The notes: generated from the letters alone by a model not told the origin. A stretch of 40,841 nucleotides of DNA from a virus (IMGVR_UViG_3300043331_001010:1-40841); one strand, 5' to 3'; positions 1 to 8,513 are shown, counted from the first letter of the stretch. Numbers and translations are program-made.

Positions 1-962
1 TCGAGCTGATCCTCCCACCGCGCCGCAGCCCGCTCCTCGCGCGAGGTCGAGTCCGTGAGCTTGGGCGCGATCTCATGCGCCAGGCGCGCTGCGAAGGCAG
101 AAAAGAGCTTGGGTCCGAACTTCGCCGGGTCGGTCAGCTTCGCCGTGTACCGGATCGGCACCGTCGGCCCCTCGTCCGTGAGCAGCTCCGAGCCCACCAC
201 CTCCCACTGCGCGTCCTCCTGGTCCTCGCCAGCGAGGTTCAGGACACGCACGCAGCAGCTCGGCAGCGAGTAGCGCCAGGCGTAGCCGAAGTCCGGCCGC
301 AGCGGCGTGAGCGCCTTCTTCGCGGTCCCTCCCGAGGCGTAGGCGGTGTAGCCCGTGCTGTCCTCGTTCGCGAGCTGGAAGGTGTTCGCCGTCACGCCTG
401 CCGCGGTGTGGTAGCGGTCGTTCAGCTCCACCATGCCCACCACGTCCTCGACCAGCACCAGGTCGCCGTCGCTGTAGCCGTGGGCCGCGCTCGTCACCAC
501 CGCCGGGCTGGCCTGCGTGATGGCCGTGATCGTCTTCGCCGCCTCGAGCCGCGCGAGCCGCGTGTAGCGCGTCGCCTCGTTCCAGGCGTGCTCCTCGAGC
601 ACCTCATCCCGCGTGTACTTCCACGCGCGGAACACGGTTTCGAACGCCTCGCCGCTCGAGATCACGAGACGGAAGGAGACGCCGCCGACGAGGTCCTCGG
701 TGTAGTCCTGCCCGTCCTCATCGTCCAGCGAGTAGGAGTTGGCATCGATCACCGTCACGCGGAAGACTCGGCCGTTCAGCTCCGTCATCGTCACGGCGTC
801 CCCATGCAGCACGAGGTCGCCCGTGTCGTACCCGTGGAACGGACTCGTCACTACCACTGGAAAGGCATTCGTCGCCTCGGTGAAGACCACCGCGCCCTCA
901 AGGTCGATGTGGTAGTCCCCGACCTCGGCCAGCGCCTGATTGAAGAGATCCACTTCGGTCAT
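1..962 (-). CDS. Tail tubular protein A, partial (C-terminus cut by window edge)
   Basis: Virion protein forming the upper tail ring between portal and tail tube B in T7-like podoviruses. ATG at 962-960 overlaps the preceding glycoside-hydrolase gene as ATGA. The frame stays open to base 1 (320 codons), so the C-terminus is missing. The N-terminus (MTEVDLFNQALAEVGD) matches the 'LxNxALxxLG' opening typical of gp11-like proteins. It is longer than the usual 200 or so residues because it contains two copies of a small beta domain, each with an HGY..GD....-VxxMxELNxR core: about bases 866-676 and 533-320. These resemble the domain often auto-annotated as ubiquitin-activating E1 FCCH-like in phage tail proteins. 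The second copy is closely related to one in the 6671-7066 protein. The order (tail fibres, then tube A, with tube B at the opposite window edge) supports this assignment. Confidence 0.8.
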   Translation of the reverse strand, partial: MTEVDLFNQALAEVGDYHIDLEGAVVFTEATNAFPVVVTSPFHGYDTGDLVLHGDAVTMTELNGRVFRVTVIDANSYSLDDEDGQDYTEDLVGGVSFRLVISSGEAFETVFRAWKYTRDEVLEEHAWNEATRYTRLARLEAAKTITAITQASPAVVTSAAHGYSDGDLVLVEDVVGMVELNDRYHTAAGVTANTFQLANEDSTGYTAYASGGTAKKALTPLRPDFGYAWRYSLPSCCVRVLNLAGEDQEDAQWEVVGSELLTDEGPTVPIRYTAKLTDPAKFGPKLFSAFAARLAHEIAPKLTDSTSREERAAARWEDQL

Positions 963-2971
963 GAGGCATCCTTGAAGGGGAAACAGAGGAACGCGCACTC
1001 CTGCGCCTTCAGCTTGATCCGCACCGGCGACGAAGTGATCGCCTCTGGATGGCCCCGCGCGCCGAGCGTCACTGCAGCCTGGGCCCGATCGGCGTCCTCA
1101 CCGGGCGCGTTCGTGTACGCGTACTTCACATCGTTGCGGCCGTCCTCGCCGAACTTCCACATGCGCCCGCGCAGGCCCCGCTTCCCAGGCATCTCGGCGA
1201 TGCGCACCGTGATCGTCTCTTCCGCCTCGCCGGGGTCCCAGCGCGTGAGCACCACGAAGACCACGTCCCCCGAGCGCGCCGCGTACTGGCGCAGCCCGAT
1301 CTCGGAAATCGACTCGGGCGTGATCGCCACGCTGTAGCCGTCGCGCCAGTAGTCGAAGAGCCGCATCACCATGAAGCTCGACACCGCCGCGGGGTAGGCT
1401 GGGCTCGAGATCACGATCTGACCCCACGAGTCCACGAAGAGCGCCGCGGGCGTCGTGGTCGCCTCGAACTTGGTCATGACCTGGCACATCGAGTCGAAGC
1501 CCGCCTGCCAGTGCTCCCAGAGCGCGCTGAGCGTGTACGACGCCGAGCGGTAGTCATCGCGCGTGCCAGCCTGCGCGCCCGCCTTGTCGTGGTGCTGGTA
1601 CTCCGTGAGGATGATCGGCGTCGAAGCATCGAGTCCAGCGTTGGACAGCGCAGACGTGACGAGAGCCTGCGCCTCGGCCACGTGATGGTCGGGGGAGTCT
1701 TGGAAGTTGTGGAAGATCAGGCAGTCCGGCTCGCAGCCCTGCGCCGCAGTGAAGTCGCAGAACTGCTCGATCATCGTCTTTTCGTAGGTCACCCGAAGAT
1801 GCGGCCAGACGCCGATGCCGGATCCGTTGTTGAACCCGGCCGGGTTCGCGCGGCGGTCGAGCCCCGATCCCGCGCCCGTCATCGTGCTCGCAAGCGACCA
1901 GTTCACACCGGCCGACACCGCCGCAGCGAGGTCGATCGCGGCCTGCGATCCGAGAGTCACCAGCGCTTCGTTGATGGACCTCCAGCCCGTGTATCCGGAC
2001 ACGTAGGCGGTTCCGGAGGCGCAGCGGTTGTACACGTCGCTGATCGGGGACTCCGTCGCCGGCGCGCCCTGCCCGTTCGTGTTGTAGGGGCGGATGCTCC
2101 AGGTCTCCGCCGACACGTTGCCCTCGTTCGCGATGTTGAAGGTGCTGAGCTGCACACTCTGGATCGCGCCCGTCGCGAACCCCGATGCGGGGAACGTGAA
2201 GTAGTTCCGGAACTCGGCGCCGCCCGAGCGTCCCACGCCCTCCGTCCCGCCCGTGAAGCGCGAGGACGTCAGCACGTCCGCGCTCGTACTCGCGTAGACG
2301 CGGTCCACGCGCCGGTCTGCGTACCCGGACACACTCGGCCCGCCCCAGCAGCAAGACGCATTCGCCGAGCGCCCGCCGATGTAGGCCCGCTGGTACATCA
2401 GCAGGTAGTCCTTCATCGTGGCGCCGCCGAGGTAGCCTAGAAAGCCATCCCCGTTCGGCTCGTTCCAGAACTCGAACACCACGCCCGGCCGTCCGAACTC
2501 GAGCTTGCCCGTGCTCGGATTCCGCGGCGCCGGGTGACCGAGCACGTTCATGACCGTGTCCACGAGCTCCGCCATGGCCGCCTGGAAGTCGTCGTAGCTC
2601 GCCGGGCGCGCGGTGCGATAGACCGGCCAGCCACTTCCCGGGAGCGGCGTCGTGTCCACGCTGCTCGAGAGGAACCGCGGCATGCCGTTCACCTCGAGCA
2701 CCACCGTCCCGCGGCCGATCGCCTCGATGAACTGCGGCTGCGCGCAGTACAGCGTGACGCGCGCGATGTAGTCGGAGAGCGACGTCGCCGCGCTCATGTC
2801 GTACGCGCCGAAGGGGAAGTGCCCCCGCGTCACTCCGCGCGGGCCGCGGATCGACTGAAACTGCGAGTAGTGCTGAGCGCTGGCGTTGAAGAGGTACGCG
2901 CTCGGCCGCCACATGTTCGGGATCGCGCCCGCGCTCGCGCGCGCATCCACCTCGATCGCGTAAGGGGCCAT
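959..2971 (-). CDS. Tail-associated glycoside hydrolase, GH39-like TIM barrel with inserted beta-sandwich
   Basis: A 670-residue protein, probably a virion-bound depolymerase that cuts a host surface polysaccharide. Visible motifs: EFWNEPN with candidate acid/base Glu171, and IILTEYQHH with candidate nucleophile Glu457. This pair, on barrel strands 4 and 7, is typical of clan GH-A enzymes such as GH39. Between them, roughly residues 235-400, lies a Thr/Ser/Gly-rich beta-strand segment ending in HLRVTYE. It looks like a carbohydrate-binding sandwich spliced into the barrel. The C-terminal 100 residues (after about 560) look like the beta domain that follows the barrel in GH39 enzymes. The start ATG at 2971 overlaps the upstream stop (TGATG), and the stop overlaps tail tube A (ATGA), placing it in the tail operon. 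No signal peptide. Substrate unknown; family inferred from motifs only. Confidence 0.72.
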   Translation of the reverse strand: MAPYAIEVDARASAGAIPNMWRPSAYLFNASAQHYSQFQSIRGPRGVTRGHFPFGAYDMSAATSLSDYIARVTLYCAQPQFIEAIGRGTVVLEVNGMPRFLSSSVDTTPLPGSGWPVYRTARPASYDDFQAAMAELVDTVMNVLGHPAPRNPSTGKLEFGRPGVVFEFWNEPNGDGFLGYLGGATMKDYLLMYQRAYIGGRSANASCCWGGPSVSGYADRRVDRVYASTSADVLTSSRFTGGTEGVGRSGGAEFRNYFTFPASGFATGAIQSVQLSTFNIANEGNVSAETWSIRPYNTNGQGAPATESPISDVYNRCASGTAYVSGYTGWRSINEALVTLGSQAAIDLAAAVSAGVNWSLASTMTGAGSGLDRRANPAGFNNGSGIGVWPHLRVTYEKTMIEQFCDFTAAQGCEPDCLIFHNFQDSPDHHVAEAQALVTSALSNAGLDASTPIILTEYQHHDKAGAQAGTRDDYRSASYTLSALWEHWQAGFDSMCQVMTKFEATTTPAALFVDSWGQIVISSPAYPAAVSSFMVMRLFDYWRDGYSVAITPESISEIGLRQYAARSGDVVFVVLTRWDPGEAEETITVRIAEMPGKRGLRGRMWKFGEDGRNDVKYAYTNAPGEDADRAQAAVTLGARGHPEAITSSPVRIKLKAQECAFLCFPFKDAS

Positions 2972-4908
2972 CAGGGCACCTCACAGGCCCCTGGCCGCCG
3001 CGAGACGTAGAGCGGCGCCAGCACCTTCCAGCCCATCCCCGGCACGTGCGAGGGCAGGTCATCCGCACGCACCTCGGTCGTCACGCCGTCCTGCGTCGCG
3101 CGCACCTGCACCGCCCACGTCGCCGCCGTCTTCGAGGTGACGCTGCACCAGTTCGTCCAGCTCGCCGAGAAGTCGCCGTCCTCCACCAGGAAGCCGAGCT
3201 GCGGCAGCCCGGGGTTGAGGCCGACGCACGGCATGTAAAGCCCCCCGAGCAGCTCTGCCGCGGCCCCGGGCTGCACCTGCAGAGTCGGCGCGCCGCCGAG
3301 CGCGAGGCCCTCGGTCTTCACCCCCAGCGCGCGCAGGCGCCCGCCTGAGGCCACGAAGCTGCCGGGGCCCGACTGGATACCCTCCAGGTTGAGCTGCCAC
3401 GCCCAGGCGTCCCCCGCGATCTCCACGGTGCGGATCGCCACGTTCTCGAGGAAGAGGCGCCCCGCGCCCGGGAGCTGCGCCACGCCGCGGTTCACGGTGG
3501 AGCCCTGCAGGTCGCGCACGTAGAGCGTCCGCGCATCGCGGTGCTCGATCCATGCGCCGCCGGCGAGGTCCGCCTGGCCCCAGAAGCCCTCGACCGTCGT
3601 GACGTCCGACCACGAGCAGCCCGCGTCGAAGCGGAGCAGCGGGAGGCCCGCGGGGCGGCCCGTGTGCGCCACCGGGATCGTCTCCAGGCCCACGATCCGG
3701 CGCACCGAGCAGGGGATGTCGAGCGTCCCCGAGAAGCGCCAGCGCGGGACCAGCGGCGCCGCCACCGAGGCGAAGTAGAGCACCGGCCGGCCGCTGTCCG
3801 CCGCCTGCTGCGCGCAGGCCAGGTCGTCCAGCGTGTCGCCCGCCGCGCAGCCGTAGTGCGTCGGGCTGGCCCAGTCGGCGGGGTCCTCGCTCTCGAAGAC
3901 CGCGGGCGGGGGCAGCTCGGGGAGCCGCAGCGACGTCGCGCCGGGCGGGATCGCCGCATGCGAGACCCACTCCGACTGCTCGATCCCGGGCACCACCGCG
4001 GCGCCCTGCTTGAGCAGGGAGGCGTACGCCGAGCCCACTGCGCTCGAGTCGCGGACGAACGCCTTCGTGTCCGCCCCGAGCTCGATCGCGCTCCGGCTGG
4101 CCGCGCCGCCGCCGAAGGTGCAGCGGATGCAGGTGAGCTGCGCCCCGGGCGAGGTCATCGAGATCGCCGCCACTGCGCCCGCCGGCGCGATGTGGACGTC
4201 CTCGGCGTGGATCAGGTTCGCGCTGGCGTCGATCCCGCGCACCGTCTGCCCGAGCATGCGCACCGCGCGGAGCGTGAGGCCGTACTGCACCTGCGTCATG
4301 TGCAGGCCGCGCGCGCCGCCCTCCAGGTCCGAGTCCGCGATCAGGCAGGGCCCCGGGTAGGCGCGCGCCATCGAGATCGCGTCCCGCCCGCCGCCGATCA
4401 CGCGCACCCCGCGCACCACGCCGCGGTTGCTGCACACCCAGTCGATCCCGTGCGCGCCGGGGTTCGTGGTCCCGCGGTCGATCGTGCAGTTGTAGACCGA
4501 GTTGCGGAAGCCCTCGTCTCCGCCGCCCGAGGCAACCGAGCTCGGCGCGTTGCCGTTCGTCGAGCCGAACACCAGCAGGCCCTGCGGGGCGCTCGCGTTC
4601 TGGAAGGCCGCGGAGCCCGGCATGATCCGCAGCACCGCCGCGCGCGACTGGCAGTGCACCACCCAGTTCGCCACCCACAGCCCGGCGGCGTTCTGGGCCT
4701 TGAGCGGGGCGGAGAGATCCCACGCGCCGTCCGGGACGTGCATCACGCGCCCGACGTGCGCGGAGTCGAGCTGCGCTGCGCGGAACGCCGCCCAGTCGTC
4801 CAGCCCATCGTCCGCGATCGCGCCGTAGTCGCGCACGTCGATCACGCCGGAGTCCGGCGGGAATCTGGCACCGAGCAGCAGCAGGCACAGAAGCCAGGCC
4901 CACCGCAT
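2971..4908 (-). CDS. Tailspike-like protein with two pectate-lyase-type beta-helix domains
   Basis: A 645-residue protein starting at ATG 4908-4906, which overlaps the previous stop as TGATG. It begins with a hydrophobic segment (MRWAWLLCLLLLGA) that looks like a signal peptide or signal anchor, odd for a virion protein. Next comes the Pectate_lyase_3 opening VIDVRDYGAIADDGLDDWAA (about residues 22-41), followed by repeated G/N-rich rungs such as the VRGVRV and LIADSDLEGG segments. A second, similar opening (DWASPTHYGCAAGDTLDDLA) occurs near residue 330 and starts another helix, so there are two tandem beta-helices. Proteins of this type are tailspikes that bind or cleave polysaccharide. It lies between the LamG-like protein and the GH39-like enzyme. 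Catalytic residues cannot be assigned by eye. Confidence 0.68.
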   Translation of the reverse strand: MRWAWLLCLLLLGARFPPDSGVIDVRDYGAIADDGLDDWAAFRAAQLDSAHVGRVMHVPDGAWDLSAPLKAQNAAGLWVANWVVHCQSRAAVLRIMPGSAAFQNASAPQGLLVFGSTNGNAPSSVASGGGDEGFRNSVYNCTIDRGTTNPGAHGIDWVCSNRGVVRGVRVIGGGRDAISMARAYPGPCLIADSDLEGGARGLHMTQVQYGLTLRAVRMLGQTVRGIDASANLIHAEDVHIAPAGAVAAISMTSPGAQLTCIRCTFGGGAASRSAIELGADTKAFVRDSSAVGSAYASLLKQGAAVVPGIEQSEWVSHAAIPPGATSLRLPELPPPAVFESEDPADWASPTHYGCAAGDTLDDLACAQQAADSGRPVLYFASVAAPLVPRWRFSGTLDIPCSVRRIVGLETIPVAHTGRPAGLPLLRFDAGCSWSDVTTVEGFWGQADLAGGAWIEHRDARTLYVRDLQGSTVNRGVAQLPGAGRLFLENVAIRTVEIAGDAWAWQLNLEGIQSGPGSFVASGGRLRALGVKTEGLALGGAPTLQVQPGAAAELLGGLYMPCVGLNPGLPQLGFLVEDGDFSASWTNWCSVTSKTAATWAVQVRATQDGVTTEVRADDLPSHVPGMGWKVLAPLYVSRRPGACEVP

Positions 4909-6386
4909 CACACGTACCCCCAGCGCGCCTTGAGGAACGTGCGCCACTGCGCCAGCTCGGGGCCCGTCAGCGCGTCGTTGAAGAGGTAGAGCGCTCCCAC
5001 GAAGGCGTCCGCGGGCGCCGTCGCGTCGAAGAGCCGCCGCAGCGTGAGCGCCTCGCCCGAGTCCGCGCCCCCGCCCGTCGTCGCCGGCGTCCCCTCGTTG
5101 ATCGTGAGCGAGAGCGTGCCGCCCGAACTGCAGGTGCTCTCGATCAGGTACGTGACGCCCGTGGTGATCGTCGTCTCCGTGCTGAGCACGTTCACCGAGT
5201 TCGGACCCACCGCCGGTGCGTACGCGCGGATGCGGTCCCCGCCCGAAACCGCCACGCGGAGCGCCGCGCGCGGCGCCGCCGAGGCGTTCAGCAGCGACAG
5301 CAGGTAGTCGTTGTTTACGACCGCCTGGAGGCTGCACACCAGCAGAATGTGGTACGGCGGCATCAGGTCCGACACCCAGCCCGCCAGATCCGCCGGCACG
5401 ACCAGGAATCGCGCATCAGCGCTGTCCGCTGCCAGCTCGCCGTTGATCGTGGCCGCCCCGTACAGCGGACGGCTCGCGTCCGTCGACTGCACGCCGTTGT
5501 TTCCGTTGCCGCTCGAGTCGGTCACGCTCGAGATGCCCTGGCCCGTCACCGTCACCGTGGAGTCGATGCCCGAGAAGTCCCAGCCGAGCACCAGCTTCGC
5601 CGTCACCGGCTGCGAGGGCGGCGTGGCGCCCGGGCTCGGCTTCCACGAAGCCAGCAGGTGCACCGTGTTGTTTCCGGCAGAGAGGTTCGTCCACGACATC
5701 TCGCGCGCACCCACAGGGGTGGGCCCGAGCGCCTGCGACGCAACGAGAGAGGCCGTCGCGCCGAGCACCTGCGCACCGGCGATCTCCGTCTGGCCGGCAG
5801 AGCCCGCCGCCGGGTCGCTGGCTGCCGAGTTGGACATGGCGTCCGTGACCAGCGCAGACTCCGTCGACGTCGTGACGCTCGAGGTGATCGACCCGCCGCC
5901 GGCGGCCACCTCGTTGTCGTCCACCGCCTCGGGCGCTTCGTTCGCAGCGCCCTCGATCACGTACGCGTGCGCCATCGCGGTGCCCACCTCCTCGTCGAAG
6001 GTGATGACGATGTCGTCCGTGACGCCCTCGTCCGCCGCGAGCAGGTACCAGAGTTCGATCGTGACCGACGAGAGGCTCGTGTACGTGCCCGCCAGCGTGA
6101 ACGCGCGCGCATTCCACGAGATCGAATCGACGCCGCCGCTGCCGAACTCGTTGAGCGCGGACGTGGCCACGACGATCACGCGCGTCTCGCGCAGCTCGAG
6201 CGGGACCTCGAAGTCCGCGATCGTCAGCGTGTCGACGATGTCATCCGAGTCGGTGGCGGCCGTCGAATCTACGACCGCAGGCGGCAGAAGCGGTTCGCCG
6301 CCGCCGACCGCGCGGAACACGAACTCATGCGGCTGGGGCGTGAGCCAGCGGTCCCCGCCGCGGAACTTCACCCCCGGGTGGATCAC
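4908..6386 (-). CDS. Tail protein with C-terminal concanavalin A/LamG-like lectin domain
   Basis: A 492-residue protein. I chose GTG 6386-6384 because it overlaps the upstream stop as GTGA; the longer open frame upstream has low-quality, Arg-rich sequence belonging to a shadow. Residues 1-150 form an all-beta segment with WNARAFTLAG and WYLLAADEG, followed by Ala/Ser/Thr-rich sequence. From about residue 275 there is a LamG-like domain: FSGIDSTVT, the Asp-Ser-Ser-Gly-Asn-Gly turn, and a closing LYLFNDALTGPELAQW helix that is typical of LamG repeats in phage and bacterial surface proteins. The likely role is glycan recognition on the tail or head surface. The neighbouring beta-helix and glycoside hydrolase suggest a three-protein adsorption apparatus. 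Confidence 0.6.
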   Translation of the reverse strand: MIHPGVKFRGGDRWLTPQPHEFVFRAVGGGEPLLPPAVVDSTAATDSDDIVDTLTIADFEVPLELRETRVIVVATSALNEFGSGGVDSISWNARAFTLAGTYTSLSSVTIELWYLLAADEGVTDDIVITFDEEVGTAMAHAYVIEGAANEAPEAVDDNEVAAGGGSITSSVTTSTESALVTDAMSNSAASDPAAGSAGQTEIAGAQVLGATASLVASQALGPTPVGAREMSWTNLSAGNNTVHLLASWKPSPGATPPSQPVTAKLVLGWDFSGIDSTVTVTGQGISSVTDSSGNGNNGVQSTDASRPLYGAATINGELAADSADARFLVVPADLAGWVSDLMPPYHILLVCSLQAVVNNDYLLSLLNASAAPRAALRVAVSGGDRIRAYAPAVGPNSVNVLSTETTITTGVTYLIESTCSSGGTLSLTINEGTPATTGGGADSGEALTLRRLFDATAPADAFVGALYLFNDALTGPELAQWRTFLKARWGYV

Positions 6387-6658
6387 GCCCTGCCTTCGAT
6401 GACCCGCACGTTCTGGCTGACCTCGCCAGAGATCACGTACACCGCCGCCGATCCGAGAAACGTCACCACCTGGCCCGCCTCGAGTTCGCCGAACCCCGTC
6501 GCAGCGGTCACCGCTGCCGAGCCGCCGCAGTAGATGATGCCGGTGTTCGCGCTGTCGGCCTGAACCATCGTGTAGCGCTTGCCCGAGTTCCATGCGGACG
6601 CGAGCGCGAACGTCGTGCCCACCGCGACCTTCGACTCAACAAGCGTGCTTGCGGACAT
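6383..6658 (-). CDS. Small beta-rich virion protein
   Basis: A 91-residue protein. ATG 6658 is preferred over GTG 6664 because a GGGGGTGG Shine-Dalgarno sits a few bases upstream. The pattern (TLVESKVAVGTTFALA, then NTGIIYCGG, then GFGELEAGQVVTFL, then SAAVYVISG) is that of small single-domain beta-barrel proteins found near the capsid or tail genes of many phages. Its exact place in the virion is unknown. The stop shares a GTGA overlap with the LamG-like gene. Confidence 0.6.
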   Translation of the reverse strand: MSASTLVESKVAVGTTFALASAWNSGKRYTMVQADSANTGIIYCGGSAAVTAATGFGELEAGQVVTFLGSAAVYVISGEVSQNVRVIEGRA

Positions 6659-6670
6659 GTCCACCCCCGA

Positions 6671-7066
6671 TCAGCCCGCGAAGACTTCCCGCGCACGCTG
6701 CAAGGCGTCCACGATGCGCGCATTGCTGGTCGCGTCGTCGTACAGAACCCGCACGTTGCCCGTCACCGTCATCAGCTTCGTCGCCACGCCGCCGCTCGAG
6801 TAGGCGGTGTAGCCCGTGCTGTTGATGCCCGTCAGCGAAAACTGGTTGGTCGAGGCGCTCGACACCACGAAGGTGCGGTCGTTCACCTCGACCATCCCCA
6901 CCACGCCCGAGATCGCCACCACGTCATTCAGCACGAAGCCGTGCGACGCTGCGAGCACGACCGCCGTGGTGGCCTGGCTGATCCCCGTGATGACTGCGGA
7001 GATTCCCAGCGGCGCAACGGACGAAGGGGCCGTGGTGTACGAGAGATCGATGAACTTGATCGCCAT
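6671..7066 (-). CDS. Small virion protein carrying one FCCH-like beta domain
   Basis: A 131-residue protein; ATG 7066 has GGGAG seven bases upstream. Its middle (about residues 25-98) is a single copy of the beta domain duplicated in tail tubular protein A: SHGFVLNDVV, then VGMVEVNDRTF, then STGYTAYSSGG. The last 30 residues form a helix (ARIVDALQRAREVF). Sequence shared with tail tube A extends to DNA level: 22 consecutive identical bases at 6801-6822 and 340-361. Function unknown; possibly a head or tail accessory protein that uses the same contact module as tail tube A. Confidence 0.55.
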   Translation of the reverse strand: MAIKFIDLSYTTAPSSVAPLGISAVITGISQATTAVVLAASHGFVLNDVVAISGVVGMVEVNDRTFVVSSASTNQFSLTGINSTGYTAYSSGGVATKLMTVTGNVRVLYDDATSNARIVDALQRAREVFAG

Positions 7067-7086
7067 GGATCACTCCCGAAGTGGAT

Positions 7087-7118
7087 GCGGGGAGGGCAAC
7101 GCGAGCCGCCCTCCCCGC
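7087..7118 (-). terminator. GC-rich hairpin after the capsid gene pair
   Basis: A perfect 11-bp inverted repeat, GCGGGGAGGGC (7087-7097) and GCCCTCCCCGC (7108-7118), with a 10-base loop. It lies between the 7125-7640 gene and the next start at 7066. There is no U-tract on either side. Such hairpins after the major capsid gene often trim or partly terminate late transcripts. Confidence 0.55.
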
Positions 7119-7124
7119 CCAGGA

Positions 7125-7640
7125 TCAGCCAGAGGCCTGCGCGAAGAGCACCGTCAGCCGGAAGCCCTGCGCCGTGGTGGTGAAGGACGTGCTCGGAGTC
7201 CCGGAGATCGTCCAGAGCTGCTGCGGGTCCGTGGTGTAGGAGGCACCGCCCGCGGCGGCCATCTCCCAGAGATGACGGCCGCGGTGCATGGACAGCGTGC
7301 CGGACTCGACCAGCGCATCCACGCTCGCGGCGTTCTTGGCGATCGCGGTGCCGAAGAGGTCCGCATCGATCACCGCCCCGCCGAGGCCGTCCGAGAGGTG
7401 CAGGCCGAGATTCAGCGCACCGGCGGCCGCCGCGTCGTCGCCCGAGATCCACATGGCGAAGATGCGCGCGTTCGAGTGGAAGTCCCCGAACTTCATCATG
7501 TCGCTCGTGGTCGCGAGCGCCTTCACGTACAGGTCCGCGGCGTACAGGTCCAGCTTCCCGCGCACGCTCATGAAGCCCTGAGTCACAGCGGTCTGCGTGA
7601 TGCCGGTCGCGGTGTAGTAGTTGCTGTAGAAGGTCGCCAT
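7125..7640 (-). CDS. Virion protein next to major capsid, possibly decoration protein
   Basis: A 171-residue protein of unknown fold; no cysteines, no membrane span. It begins MATFYSNYYTATG right after the capsid stop and contains a hydrophobic, Ala-rich centre (WISGDDAAAAGALNLGL, roughly residues 65-83) and a beta-rich C-terminus. Its position directly after the major capsid gene and before a hairpin terminator suggests co-expression at high level, as expected for a decoration or second head protein. That role is inference from position only. Confidence 0.5.
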   Translation of the reverse strand: MATFYSNYYTATGITQTAVTQGFMSVRGKLDLYAADLYVKALATTSDMMKFGDFHSNARIFAMWISGDDAAAAGALNLGLHLSDGLGGAVIDADLFGTAIAKNAASVDALVESGTLSMHRGRHLWEMAAAGGASYTTDPQQLWTISGTPSTSFTTTAQGFRLTVLFAQASG

Positions 7641-7643
7641 GGC

Positions 7644-8513
7644 TTAGGCCTCCGCGCACAGGATCGAGACGACTCGACCCTGCTCCAGCCGGGTGGCCCC
7701 GAAGTCGCCCGTCGCAGCGACCTGCCACGCCTGCTTCTCCGGGATCCAGTCGATGGGAGTCCGCGTGTCCTCCCAGGTCGAGAAGTCGATGCCGCTCTTG
7801 GCGTAGAGGAGGCACGTGCGCACGCCGCCGGAGAGCGCGAGGCGCTGCGTGCGCTTGATGTTGAAGCCGAGCAGCGTGTTCAGCCGCCCGTCCTTCAGCG
7901 TGTACTCGGGCTGGTAGTCCCGCGAGATGACCTGCGTCTCGTTGCGCAGCTCGCGAGCCTGGCGCGCGGCGACCACGAGGTAGATCTCTTCCTCGCTCGG
8001 GTCCACCTCGGCCGCCTCGAGCAGCTCCAGCCCGAGCCGGAGCTTGTCCATCGTCATGCCCACGCCGCCGCTGGCGACCTGGTACGCGGTGTCGAACGCC
8101 TCCGTCTCGGAGCCGTCGCCCACCTCGCCCACCACGGCAGTCCCCGTGGCGGCTGCGATGATGGCCGAGTCCTGCGCGCGACCCAGCGACATGGCGAAGC
8201 TTTCGGCGTACTTGTTCCCGGGCTCCCAGAGCATGCGGAGCGTGTCCGCACGGTCCACGAACTCGCGGAAGTGCCGGCGCTTGGGGAAGACCCAGCGCCG
8301 CCGGTGCGGCACGCTCACGACCGGCAGGTCCTCGTGCCGGGTGCGCTGCTCGAGCGCCTCGACCGAGCCCACCTGGTCGAGCGCCACCGCCTGGCGCCCG
8401 GAGTGCGTGCTGTTGGTGACGGTACTGCGGAGCTTGCTGCCCCGCTGCTGAAGAAGGTGCTTCACCATCGCATTGAACTGCTGATGGCGCGCTACGGTGA
8501 CCTGATCCGACAT
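7644..8513 (-). CDS. Major capsid protein
   Basis: A 289-residue protein forming the icosahedral shell. Recognisable features of the podovirus capsid family related to Phage_capsid_2: an N-terminal helical arm (VARHQQFNAMVKHLLQQRGS), the VPHRRRWVFPKRRHF stretch, a long-helix segment (MTMDKLRLGLELLEAAEVD), and the conserved NETQVISRDYQPEYTL...LLGFNIKRT block near residues 195-230. It ends with a WIPEKQAWQVA...GATRLEQGRV strand, typical of the capsid P-domain closure. It follows the scaffold gene after a 218-base gap that holds three related hairpins in the mRNA leader. ATG 8513 has AGGTG a few bases upstream. Confidence 0.85.
   Translation of the reverse strand: MSDQVTVARHQQFNAMVKHLLQQRGSKLRSTVTNSTHSGRQAVALDQVGSVEALEQRTRHEDLPVVSVPHRRRWVFPKRRHFREFVDRADTLRMLWEPGNKYAESFAMSLGRAQDSAIIAAATGTAVVGEVGDGSETEAFDTAYQVASGGVGMTMDKLRLGLELLEAAEVDPSEEEIYLVVAARQARELRNETQVISRDYQPEYTLKDGRLNTLLGFNIKRTQRLALSGGVRTCLLYAKSGIDFSTWEDTRTPIDWIPEKQAWQVAATGDFGATRLEQGRVVSILCAEA

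Noticed and set aside
4908-6593. Longer start (6593) for the LamG-like tail gene
   Set aside because: The extra 69 residues overlap the upstream gene out of frame and are Arg/Gly-rich; GTG 6386 has the usual GTGA overlap.
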